In this document: positions 1 through 5,888 of the stretch, in pieces
How positions within the stretch are numbered: position 1 is the stretch's first letter
Layout: the number at the start of each line of letters is the position of its first letter
Source: Gammaproteobacteria bacterium
Lineage (GTDB): Bacteria > Pseudomonadota > Gammaproteobacteria > UBA9214
Reading direction: 5' to 3'
DNA: 9,969 bases
Assembly (NCBI GenBank): GCA_029864225.1
Contig: JAOTTU010000069.1
Span: 1-9,969, forward strand
The notes under the pieces: generated by a model
The model's database searches: none
Told to the model about the DNA's origin: nothing
The model's input: only the letters and a program-made list of their open reading frames with translations
Program-made: the position numbers and the translations under genes

Positions 1-1
1 G

Positions 2-487
2 GGGACCTGGGACAACAGCACCGGCTCTGACAGTAACGGACTGTGTTTCCGCTGCCATAACCATACCAATTACGCGACGGAACAGAACGAGGGGAACCGG
101 AGCAACTTCGAGAGCGGTTTTGGCGGGCCCGACAGGGACACCAACCTGCATGCGTTCCACGCCAAGCGTATCGGCAGAAACCTGCAGTGCATGTGGTGCC
201 ATGTCGCTGTACCGCATGGCTGGAAGAACAAGGCCCTGCTGGTGAACCTGAATGATGTGGGTGCAGAGGCGGGCTTACCGGCCGGTACCGAGATCGCCAT
301 TGGCGCTAACGCCGATGTCTACAATCAGGAACCGTATTATCACAATGCAAAACTCAAGATAATCAGTTTCGCGACCAGTGGAAACTGGCAGGACAGCAAT
401 TGTGGTTCGGCGGGCGCGAATATCGCCGGGAATGATACCCAGACTGCCAAGGAATGGATGCGGACCGTATGCGAGAATCCGCCATGA
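2..487 (+). CDS. Multiheme cytochrome c, C-terminal part (5' end outside window)
   Basis: An open frame runs from the window edge to a TGA at 485-487, giving 161 visible residues. Two c-type heme attachment motifs are seen, CFRCH at visible residues 15-19 and CMWCH at 63-67, with several further histidines (H21, H50, H53, H71) that could be distal ligands. The last roughly 90 residues carry no heme motif but are well ordered in character (VNLNDVG, PYYHNAKLKIISFATSGNW) and contain two further cysteines, so the protein probably ends in a non-heme domain. It is expected to be an exported electron-transfer or respiratory enzyme protein; the number of hemes and the subfamily cannot be told without the missing N-terminus. 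Its stop codon overlaps the start of the ResB-like gene (ATGA at 484-487), so it appears to be translationally coupled to the cytochrome maturation genes that follow and is their likely client. Family certain as multiheme c-type cytochrome, exact type unknown. Confidence 0.85.
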   Translation, partial: GTWDNSTGSDSNGLCFRCHNHTNYATEQNEGNRSNFESGFGGPDRDTNLHAFHAKRIGRNLQCMWCHVAVPHGWKNKALLVNLNDVGAEAGLPAGTEIAIGANADVYNQEPYYHNAKLKIISFATSGNWQDSNCGSAGANIAGNDTQTAKEWMRTVCENPP

Positions 488-1506
488 AGATTATCTGCCG
501 GCTCGCCTCGCTCAGGCTGACCCTGCCAGGCCTGCTGGCCCTGGCAGTCGGGGTGCTGGTCAGTTACCGGGATGTCACGGCTTCGACCGCCTGGATGGCT
601 GTCCCGCTGCTCTGCCTGGCCGTCAACCTGCTCGCGGCCCTGATCGTCAATACACGTATTCGGTCCCGGCCGGCGCTGCTGGTGTTTCACCTGTGTCTGC
701 TCGCCGTGGTGTTGCTGGCGACCTACGGCCACCTGAGCAGCTTGCAGGCACGGGTGGAGATCACCGAGGGTCAGGCCTTCAACGCCGCTGATGTCGAGAT
801 GGTCCGGGAAGGGCCCTGGCACCCACGGCAGCGGCTGGACTCTGTGGTCTTCGTGCAGGGCCCGCTGCGCGTCGACTATGCGCCCGGACTGAAGCGGCAG
901 CATACCGCCAGTCAGCTTGGCATCCGGGATGCGGTAGCGGGTGAGGTGCTAACAACTATCGGTGACAACACGCCACATATTCAGGCCGGATACCGTTTCT
1001 ATACGACGTCCAACAAGGGCTACTCGGCCATCCTCACATGGCTTGGCAGTGACGGGGTCAGGCAGACCGGAGCGATCAACTTTCCATCGTATCCAGCGAA
1101 TGACTGGAACCAGACTAACCAGTGGACGGGCCCGGCGGGAAAACATTTTAGGCTTGAGTTGGATCTGCCTCGCCCGCAATCCTTCGACCGTCACTGGGCG
1201 TTTGACGCCACGCCTGCAGTCGCTGCGCTGACCATTATGGCAGATGATCAACGGGTCAGGCTGGAGCCGGGTGAAGTCCTGCAACTTGAGAATGGCCGCC
1301 TGCAGTTCGAGGAGGTGCGCCTGTGGATGGGTTACCGGATTACTTACGAGCCCTTGTTGCCATGGCTATTATTCGCTGCCCTTGTCGGTGTGCTGGCGCT
1401 GGCATGGCACTTTCTTGCCAGCTTTAATTCGCTCCCGCTGCCGGAAGGTTACGGGCACCGGGAACGAAAGGAGAACAGCGATGTCATCACTGCTGCTCGC
1501 ACCTGA
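484..1506 (+). CDS. resB: Cytochrome c biogenesis protein ResB/Ccs1-like (System II)
   Basis: This 340-residue membrane protein has three N-terminal transmembrane segments (about residues 11-28, 37-55 and 63-82), a periplasmic domain of about 200 residues, and one C-terminal membrane segment (about 290-312). That is the ResB/Ccs1 layout. A histidine in the third segment (H69, in FHLCLL) is a candidate for the membrane heme ligand known in the CcsB part of CcsBA proteins. ResB works with CcsA to carry heme across the membrane and attach it to CxxCH cysteines. Starting at ATG 484 gives an ATGA overlap with the upstream cytochrome; an upstream in-frame ATG at 454 is less likely. At 340 residues it is shorter than the roughly 540 residues of Bacillus ResB, so it is a compact version. 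It overlaps the next gene by 26 bases. The pairing with CcsA supports the call; sequence identity to classic ResB is low by eye. Confidence 0.8.
   Translation: MKIICRLASLRLTLPGLLALAVGVLVSYRDVTASTAWMAVPLLCLAVNLLAALIVNTRIRSRPALLVFHLCLLAVVLLATYGHLSSLQARVEITEGQAFNAADVEMVREGPWHPRQRLDSVVFVQGPLRVDYAPGLKRQHTASQLGIRDAVAGEVLTTIGDNTPHIQAGYRFYTTSNKGYSAILTWLGSDGVRQTGAINFPSYPANDWNQTNQWTGPAGKHFRLELDLPRPQSFDRHWAFDATPAVAALTIMADDQRVRLEPGEVLQLENGRLQFEEVRLWMGYRITYEPLLPWLLFAALVGVLALAWHFLASFNSLPLPEGYGHRERKENSDVITAART
1467..1474 (+). promoter_or_regulatory. Shine-Dalgarno site for ccsA
   Basis: The sequence AAAGGAGA lies six bases before ATG 1481, inside the end of the ResB-like gene. It decides the ccsA start over the long upstream extension of the same open frame, which would run through ResB coding sequence back to 1244. 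Confidence 0.8.
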
Positions 1507-2305
1507 GCTTCCCTGGCTCTTCGGGGGGCTTGCCGGTTACTGTACGGGGGCATTGGCAGCATGGCACGGGATATGGCGGGATCGCCCGGTCGACAGGGCC
1601 GTGTTCGCTGCATTACTGGTTGCCGTGATATTACTGGCGACCGCCATCACCCTGCGTTGGATGCGTGCGGGTTACGGGCCGTTTCTCACGCTGTTCGAAA
1701 TCCTGCTGAGTAACCTGTTCAGCCTGGGGCTGGTCTTTCTGGTCGTGTTCTGGCGCGTCCCCCTGGCACGGCCCGGTGCGCTCGTCGTGTTGCCGGTCTT
1801 TTTGCTGCTGGGATGCTGGATAGCGACGCTGCCGCCGGAAACCAGCCAGTTGCCGGCAACCTACGACAGTGTGTGGCTTTGGGTGCACGTGGGGGTGGGC
1901 AAGATCTTTCTCGGTATCTGTCTGGCTGCCGTCGGTCTGGCCGGCACCTTGCTGCTGCGCCGATTGCCGGGGTTCGGCAACTTGCACCGCCTGCCGGATG
2001 ACGAGGTCCTTGATGTGCTGGTATGGCGTTTCATGTCGATTGCATTCATTTTTCACAGCCTGATGCTGATCGCCGGGGCGGTATGGGCCCAGGACGCCTG
2101 GGGGCATTACTGGACATGGGACCCGCTGGAGACCTGGGCTTTTATCACCTGGCTGATGCTGGGACTGAGTCTGCATGCCAGGCTTACTTTCAAGGTCCCG
2201 CTGTGGGGTGGGTGGCTGATGGTCTTCGGAGTATTTATTCTGGCGTTCCTGACGTTCTTCGGTGTGCCATTCAGCAGCCTGGGTCCGCACAAGGGGATAA
2301 TATGA
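1481..2305 (+). CDS. ccsA: Cytochrome c biogenesis protein CcsA/ResC (heme channel and synthetase subunit)
   Basis: This 274-residue polytopic membrane protein belongs to the heme-handling protein superfamily. The diagnostic tryptophan-rich WWD segment is at residues 202-217 (WAQDAWGHYWTWDPLE). Histidines sit where CcsA ligands are expected: H136 before the WWD motif (WVHVGVG), H232 after it (SLHARL) and H270 near the C-terminus (SLGPHKG). In the known System II mechanism, CcsA with ResB/CcsB moves heme to the outer face of the inner membrane, holds it at the WWD domain between two periplasmic histidines, and joins it to CxxCH cysteines. The start at 1481 is chosen from the strong ribosome site at 1467-1474. 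It is flanked by resB and by a TPR gene whose ATG overlaps its stop (ATGA, 2302-2305). No fused CcsBA form is present; the two subunits are separate genes. The symbol follows the family; ccsB and resC are also used. Confidence 0.93.
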   Translation: MSSLLLAPELPWLFGGLAGYCTGALAAWHGIWRDRPVDRAVFAALLVAVILLATAITLRWMRAGYGPFLTLFEILLSNLFSLGLVFLVVFWRVPLARPGALVVLPVFLLLGCWIATLPPETSQLPATYDSVWLWVHVGVGKIFLGICLAAVGLAGTLLLRRLPGFGNLHRLPDDEVLDVLVWRFMSIAFIFHSLMLIAGAVWAQDAWGHYWTWDPLETWAFITWLMLGLSLHARLTFKVPLWGGWLMVFGVFILAFLTFFGVPFSSLGPHKGII

Positions 2306-2916
2306 AACGCAATGCAAAAAAATGGTTGCCGTTCTTGTTGTTGACTGTTGTGCTTGTCTCCGGAACCGGCCTGCTTGCCAATCGCATCACGCAGGGCGGC
2401 ATCGACATGCCGCCCAGGCAGGGAGATCCGGTACCGGATCTCGCCAGGCCACTACAGACAGGCATGCAGCAGGAAATTTCCGTGCGCTTCCAGCAGGCGG
2501 TCATGATGTTGCACGCCAGGCAGTATGACTATGCAGTTACGGCCCTCCAGCAGGTGCTGTCGCTTGCACCCCGGATGCCTGAGGCGCATGCGAATATGGG
2601 GTTTGCCCTGCTGGGCAAGGGCTACTACGAAGCCGCGCGGGATTATTTCCATAGTGCAATTGACTTGCGTCCACAGCAGATCAATGCCTACTGGGGACTA
2701 GCGGTAAGCCTGGAGGCCTTGTGTGACATTGAGGGGGCGACCGGTGCCATGCGCAGCTATGTGCATCTGGCAGATTCCGGGGATGCCTTTCTTCCCAGGG
2801 CACGTGCCGCCTTGTGGGAATGGGGCGCGGTAAACACGTCCGGAGACAGCCGCCAGGCAACAACGTCTACAGGCAGCGGCGCTGTGACGGAACGGTGTGG
2901 CCAGGCTGCCGGGTAG
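2302..2916 (+). CDS. Membrane-anchored TPR protein, probable cytochrome maturation accessory
   Basis: The product has 204 residues. A positively charged N-terminus (MKRNAKK) is followed by one hydrophobic segment at about 9-26, an uncleaved anchor or signal. Residues about 60-161 form around three tetratricopeptide repeats; the clearest are at 60-93 (FQQAVMMLHARQYDYAVTALQQVLSLAP) and 94-127 (ALLGKGYYEAARDYFHSAIDLRPQ). The tail from about 175 is low-complexity and Ser/Thr/Gly-rich, probably disordered. The ATG overlaps the ccsA stop and is preceded by AAGGGG at 2291-2296, so translation is coupled to ccsA. TPR proteins such as CcmI/NrfG present apocytochromes to the heme lyase in System I. By position this protein could play the same part for the multiheme cytochrome upstream, but no specific family was recognised and that role is inference. 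Confidence 0.8.
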   Translation: MKRNAKKWLPFLLLTVVLVSGTGLLANRITQGGIDMPPRQGDPVPDLARPLQTGMQQEISVRFQQAVMMLHARQYDYAVTALQQVLSLAPRMPEAHANMGFALLGKGYYEAARDYFHSAIDLRPQQINAYWGLAVSLEALCDIEGATGAMRSYVHLADSGDAFLPRARAALWEWGAVNTSGDSRQATTSTGSGAVTERCGQAAG

Positions 2917-3004
2917 GCAGGTTGCGCTAACGTTATGACACAAAAGAGTCGTGCGACGGGGGCGAACGCATTGTAATGTTTCGTTGCCTGTTGCGTTGCA
3001 CTTT

Positions 3005-3038
3005 CTGTCAGACAACCTGTCCGCCAGGTTTGCGACAG
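3005..3038 (+). promoter_or_regulatory. Stem-loop in the leader of the PilJ-repeat gene
   Basis: The inner stem AACCTG (3014-3019) pairs with CAGGTT (3025-3030) around a five-base loop. The outer stem CTGTC (3005-3009) pairs with GACAG (3034-3038) across a small internal loop. The structure ends one base before the Shine-Dalgarno GGGAGA at 3040-3045. It could modulate ribosome access or be a remnant terminator for the upstream operon, but there is no following T-run. The pairing is visible; any function is inference. Confidence 0.4.
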
Positions 3039-3039
3039 T

Positions 3040-3045
3040 GGGAGA
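3040..3045 (+). promoter_or_regulatory. Shine-Dalgarno site deciding the start of the PilJ-repeat gene
   Basis: GGGAGA lies eight bases before ATG 3054 and supports that start over the in-frame ATG at 2976. The 3054 start also gives a normal cleavable signal peptide. Confidence 0.65.
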
Positions 3046-3053
3046 AGCGGAAG

Positions 3054-3857
3054 ATGAAACACTTTCATATGGTGGTTCAGTGGATACTGATTCCAGCCCT
3101 GATTTTTTCCGCACCGGCCCTCGCAGCCGGTGAGCTGAAACTGGATTATGCCGCAGCGATCAATATGGCCGGTCGCCAACGGATGCTCTCGCAGCGCATA
3201 ACCAAAAGTTATCTGCAGGTCGGACTGGGTGCAAATCCGGAGCTTTCTCGGATTCAGTTGCAGGAATCCATCGACCAGTTCGACGCACAGTTACGCGCAC
3301 TCGCTGAGTTCGCCACGGCCAGTGACATAAGTACCGCAATCAAACAGGTCACAGACCTGTGGAAACCTTTCAGGGATAAGGCGCTTGCCACACCTGGCCG
3401 GGCCGATGCAGAACAACTGGTGCGGATGGATGAACCGCTGCTGTTGGCGTGTGAGCATGTCGTACAATTACTGGAGGAGGCCTCAGGCAACCACCAAGGG
3501 CGGCTGGTGAATATTTCGGGGCGCCAGCGCATGCTGTCACAACGCCTTGCAAAGTTCTACATGGTCGTTGCTGCCGGTGTCGGAACCCCCTCGGTCGGTG
3601 AGCAGATTCAAATAGCCAAAGCTGAGTTCAAGGAGGCACTGGATAGCCTGTCGGCCGCCGAGGTAAATACTGCCAGTATCCGTGACAAGCTGGAAGCGGT
3701 TGGGCAGCAGTGGATCTGGCTTGAAAGTGCATTGAACATGCAGTACGACAGTTCATATCCATTGATCGTGGCTGATGCGAGCGAGAAGATCCTTGTGCTG
3801 ATGGAGTTGCTGACGGATATGTATGCGAGACTAGATAACAGCGGCATGCACTGGTAG
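3054..3857 (+). CDS. Periplasmic protein with two tandem PilJ/NarX-type sensor repeats
   Basis: This 267-residue protein has a signal peptide (residues 1 to about 24, ending APALA) and no other membrane segment, so it should be secreted to the periplasm. It consists of two copies of the helical domain found at the N-terminus of type IV pilus methyl-accepting transducers (PilJ family). Each copy opens with the same signature: AGRQRMLSQRITKSYL at 39-54 and SGRQRMLSQRLAKFYM at 155-170. The signature resembles the P-box of the nitrate sensors NarX/NarQ. Here the sensing module stands alone, with no HAMP, kinase or chemotaxis signalling domain, so it may bind a small ligand such as an oxyanion and pass it to a partner, or act as a binding protein. 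It stands 137 bases after the cytochrome maturation operon and may be a separate transcript. Ligand and partner are unknown. Confidence 0.85.
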   Translation: MKHFHMVVQWILIPALIFSAPALAAGELKLDYAAAINMAGRQRMLSQRITKSYLQVGLGANPELSRIQLQESIDQFDAQLRALAEFATASDISTAIKQVTDLWKPFRDKALATPGRADAEQLVRMDEPLLLACEHVVQLLEEASGNHQGRLVNISGRQRMLSQRLAKFYMVVAAGVGTPSVGEQIQIAKAEFKEALDSLSAAEVNTASIRDKLEAVGQQWIWLESALNMQYDSSYPLIVADASEKILVLMELLTDMYARLDNSGMHW

Positions 3858-4003
3858 TTTGCAGCTTGGTCGGTAGCACCTTCGCTCCGCAAATATTCCC
3901 CGACCTGTGATTTGCGAATTGTTGCTCAGTCTGCTGCGGGCAACATAACACGCCGATTCAGCCGGAATGGTTCTTACCGGTCACATAGGTAACAGTTTAT
4001 TCC
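3858..4003. other. Convergent intergenic region, possible bidirectional termination zone
   Basis: The 146 bases separate the + strand PilJ-repeat gene from the end of the - strand operon. No open frame is supported. Inverted repeats are present: GGTCGG 3868-3873 with CCGACC 3900-3905; CGCAAAT 3888-3894 with ATTTGCG 3910-3916, which would compete with the first; and TTACC 3974-3978 with GGTAA 3988-3992. None is followed by a clear T-tract, so a classic intrinsic terminator cannot be claimed, although this is where both transcripts should end. Confidence 0.35.
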
Positions 4004-5152
4004 TCAGAACCAGATTGAAACATACAGCTGCACCACATCGGCACTGAAACTGTACAGGGGCTCGTCACCCGGTGCCGGTGTCACGACCCTGAGGTCACGG
4101 AAGTCATCATAGTCGAACAGAATATGGTCCCAGGCGAGGTTAATTTTACCCTTGTCGATCGAGCGCCAGCCATTTTTGATGAAGTCGTAGCTCAGCTTGA
4201 AACCGATAGTGTGGCTGGAGAACGTACTCAGCTCCTTGTCGCGCGCCAGGAAGTTCTGTGCACCCTGGAACGGGAACAGGTCGCTGTAGAAGTCGGCCGC
4301 ATTCTGCGTATAGTAGCGGTAGTTGCCTTCCAGCAGCCAGCCGCCTTGCAGCGGATGGGTGTAAACGAATTTCAGGTTGTGTGCATCGATACCCCAGGTG
4401 TCGTCGAAGAAGCGGTACTCACCGGAGACAGCGGCACGATAGGGCAGGTAATAGATCGAGCGGATTGCGACTGCGTTGCTGGTGCGGGTGTTGGGATAAA
4501 TCTCTGACTCGTAGCTGTAACTGTCGCCGCCTGGATCGAGGTAGCGCACCGAACGGTAGGGGTTGTTCAGGAACCCCTCATCGGTAATACCCTCATAATT
4601 CAACTCCAGCAGCATGTCTTTGGTGACCACCTGCGTCAGGCCCAGCTTGTAGTTCTGGCGGTCGGCATCGCGCGAGAAGGTGCTGTCGAGGTTGTTCATG
4701 ACCGTATCCCAGCCGCGTGAATAACCCATCGACACCGTTGTCATATTGCCGAACATATCCATGCTGATGCCAAAACCTGCGGTATTGGCCTCGTAATCAT
4801 CTTCCGAGCTGTTGGTGAACGACAGGCTCATGATCGAGTTGCCATGCAGGTAGTCCACGCCACCCGAGAACTCGATGCGATCTTCTGAATAGGCGCTCGC
4901 GCCGCTGGTGACCACATCGATCGAGGCGCTGCTGATGGAATCGACGTAGTAGTTGCCGTTGACTGCCACGTTCTGGCCGAGCTTCTTCAGCACCATCAGC
5001 GAAGGCCCGGTGATCTCGACACCACCCCCGTCATAGGAGTGATACAGAGCATCGGCCCGATCATCGGGCAACACCCCGGCCAGCACCGCCAGGCTGCAGC
5101 AGAGCAGGGCAGTGCCGACCAGCCAGGCAGGGATGTGTCTAGTTACACCCAC
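4004..5152 (-). CDS. DUF3570 family outer-membrane beta-barrel protein
   Basis: The product has 382 residues from a GTG start. Residues 1 to about 25 form a signal peptide (GVTRHIPAWLVGTALLCCSLAVLA). The mature protein begins with an acidic stretch and the family signature YHSYDGGGVEITGPS, followed by NYYVDSISSASIDVVTSGAS, VDYLHGNSIMSLSFTNS and GYSRGWDTV. It continues with alternating amphipathic strands (NNPYRSVRYLDPGG, NFLARDKELSTFSSH) and ends in Phe (LYVSIWF), the usual outer-membrane barrel ending. I recognise this pattern as DUF3570; its molecular function is not known to me. It is the last gene of the - strand operon and its start overlaps the end of the DUF4266 gene by 14 bases. An ATG at 5209 in the same frame gives 401 residues, but overlaps DUF4266 by 71 bases and puts about 29 residues before the hydrophobic core, so the GTG is preferred. 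The start is uncertain; the family is well supported. Confidence 0.88.
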   Translation of the reverse strand: MGVTRHIPAWLVGTALLCCSLAVLAGVLPDDRADALYHSYDGGGVEITGPSLMVLKKLGQNVAVNGNYYVDSISSASIDVVTSGASAYSEDRIEFSGGVDYLHGNSIMSLSFTNSSEDDYEANTAGFGISMDMFGNMTTVSMGYSRGWDTVMNNLDSTFSRDADRQNYKLGLTQVVTKDMLLELNYEGITDEGFLNNPYRSVRYLDPGGDSYSYESEIYPNTRTSNAVAIRSIYYLPYRAAVSGEYRFFDDTWGIDAHNLKFVYTHPLQGGWLLEGNYRYYTQNAADFYSDLFPFQGAQNFLARDKELSTFSSHTIGFKLSYDFIKNGWRSIDKGKINLAWDHILFDYDDFRDLRVVTPAPGDEPLYSFSADVVQLYVSIWF

Positions 5153-5363
5153 AGCCACCACCGTGCCCACCCTCGGCGCCACGCGCTGCCTCGCGTGCCT
5201 GGTAGACATGCGTCATGTAGGCCCCGGAGACCGGATCGCGGTCAAAGTTCATGATCGGGTCTGCCAGGTGCGCACGCTCGTAGGGCTTCACCCAGGGCTC
5301 GATCGAACTGCAGCCTGTGAGTGACAGGGCAATCAGCAACAGATAAAAAGCACACAGGCGCAT
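5139..5363 (-). CDS. DUF4266 small lipoprotein with C-terminal Gly/Cys tail
   Basis: This 74-residue protein has a lipoprotein signal with lipobox LTGC (acylated Cys18), leaving about 57 mature residues. The mature part carries the DUF4266 pattern WVKPYERAHLADPIM, then a short helix (YMTHVYQAREAARGA), and ends in a glycine-rich tail with two cysteines (GGHGGGCGCN). The function of the family is unknown; the tail could bind metal, form a disulfide, or be modified. TlpA lies directly upstream (its stop at 5374-5372) and DUF3570 directly downstream, an order consistent with one protein complex. A GTG at 5372 would add three residues but sits only two bases from the AGGGAG at 5380-5375, so ATG 5363 is chosen. 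A periplasmic or outer-membrane location is inferred from the lipobox; the residue after Cys is Ser, which does not signal inner-membrane retention. Confidence 0.87.
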   Translation of the reverse strand: MRLCAFYLLLIALSLTGCSSIEPWVKPYERAHLADPIMNFDRDPVSGAYMTHVYQAREAARGAEGGHGGGCGCN

Positions 5364-5371
5364 GGCAGGCA

Positions 5372-5878
5372 CTACTCCCTGATCAGGCTTCGAACCTGAT
5401 CGACGTAGGTATCCTCGAGGCCGGGTTTGTAACCCTTGTGCAGGTAACGCATGTTGCCGTCGCGGTCGACCAGCACGGTGCTTGGCATGGCGGCCACATC
5501 ATACTGCTTGCTCACGCTGCTGTCGTTGTCGAACAGCACCGGAAAGCTGACCGGCATTTCTTTCAGCAGTTTGCGGGCATCGCTGGAGTTTTCCTCTACG
5601 TTGATGCCGAGCACGGTGAAGCCCATGGTCTTGTACTTGTCATGCAGCTCGCTCAGGATCGGCATTTCCTGGCGGCAGGGTCCGCACCAGGATGCCCAGA
5701 AATTGATCAGCACTACCTCGCCACGCATCTCGCTGAGCCTGAGGTTCTCGCCACTGTCACTCTTCAGAGTGAAGTCCGGTGCAGGTGCCTGGACAGTACC
5801 GGCAGATACAGTGCTTGACAGCAACACCATAACGGTTGCCAGTGTATATCTCATGAAAGCGGATTGTGTTGTACGCAT
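5372..5878 (-). CDS. TlpA/ResA-like periplasmic thiol-disulfide oxidoreductase
   Basis: This 168-residue thioredoxin-fold protein has an N-terminal signal or anchor (about residues 9-26), the active site WCGPC at 64-68 followed by RQEMP, and the cis-proline MPST at 131-134. The GINVEE stretch fits the AhpC/TSA-Redoxin TlpA/ResA subgroup. Such proteins act outside the cytoplasm, usually reducing disulfides, for example in CxxCH motifs of apocytochromes before heme attachment, using electrons from a DsbD/CcdA protein that is not in this window. Here it lies between an outer-membrane protein gene (ending 10 bases upstream) and the DUF4266 gene, so likely clients are the diheme lipoprotein of the same operon, the DUF4266 CGC tail, or the multiheme cytochrome of the opposite operon, whose maturation cassette shows no thioredoxin of its own. 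GGAG at 5888-5885 supports the start at 5878. Family certain; client inferred. Confidence 0.92.
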   Translation of the reverse strand: MRTTQSAFMRYTLATVMVLLSSTVSAGTVQAPAPDFTLKSDSGENLRLSEMRGEVVLINFWASWCGPCRQEMPILSELHDKYKTMGFTVLGINVEENSSDARKLLKEMPVSFPVLFDNDSSVSKQYDVAAMPSTVLVDRDGNMRYLHKGYKPGLEDTYVDQVRSLIRE

Positions 5879-5888
5879 AGCAGACTCC

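Larger units (their letters stand above)
2917..3053 (+). other. Intergenic gap between the cytochrome maturation operon and the PilJ-repeat gene
   Basis: The 137 bases hold no supported gene. No clear -35/-10 promoter pair could be picked out by eye. The only structure seen is the inverted repeat at 3005-3038, listed separately. An in-frame ATG at 2976 would add 26 residues to the next protein, but these are unlike a signal peptide and the gap is better read as untranslated leader. Confidence 0.5.

Noticed and set aside
340..903. 187-residue open frame on the - strand
   Set aside because: It is antisense to the cytochrome and ResB-like genes and has Gln/His/Pro-rich shadow composition.
1631..2317. 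228-residue open frame on the - strand
   Set aside because: It is antisense to ccsA. The product is rich in Gln, His and Pro, as expected from the reverse of a hydrophobic membrane protein, with no domain features.
2976..3053. N-terminal extension of the PilJ-repeat protein containing CxxC-like cysteines
   Set aside because: The 26 extra residues precede a perfectly good signal peptide starting at 3054, which has its own ribosome site; the cysteines come from leader sequence that forms a stem-loop.
2757..3179. Overlapping - strand open frames (2698-3114, 2757-3179) spanning the gap before the PilJ-repeat gene
   Set aside because: They run through the TPR gene tail and the PilJ-gene signal peptide, have no signal, motif or convincing ribosome site, and do not look like real proteins.
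3858..4003. Intrinsic terminators from the inverted repeats between the convergent operons
   Set aside because: Stems are only 5-7 bp, compete with each other and lack following T-tracts, so the region is listed as a possible termination zone rather than as terminators.
4124..4587. Short + strand open frames opposite the DUF3570 gene
   Set aside because: They are antisense to a clearly recognised family and have no independent support.
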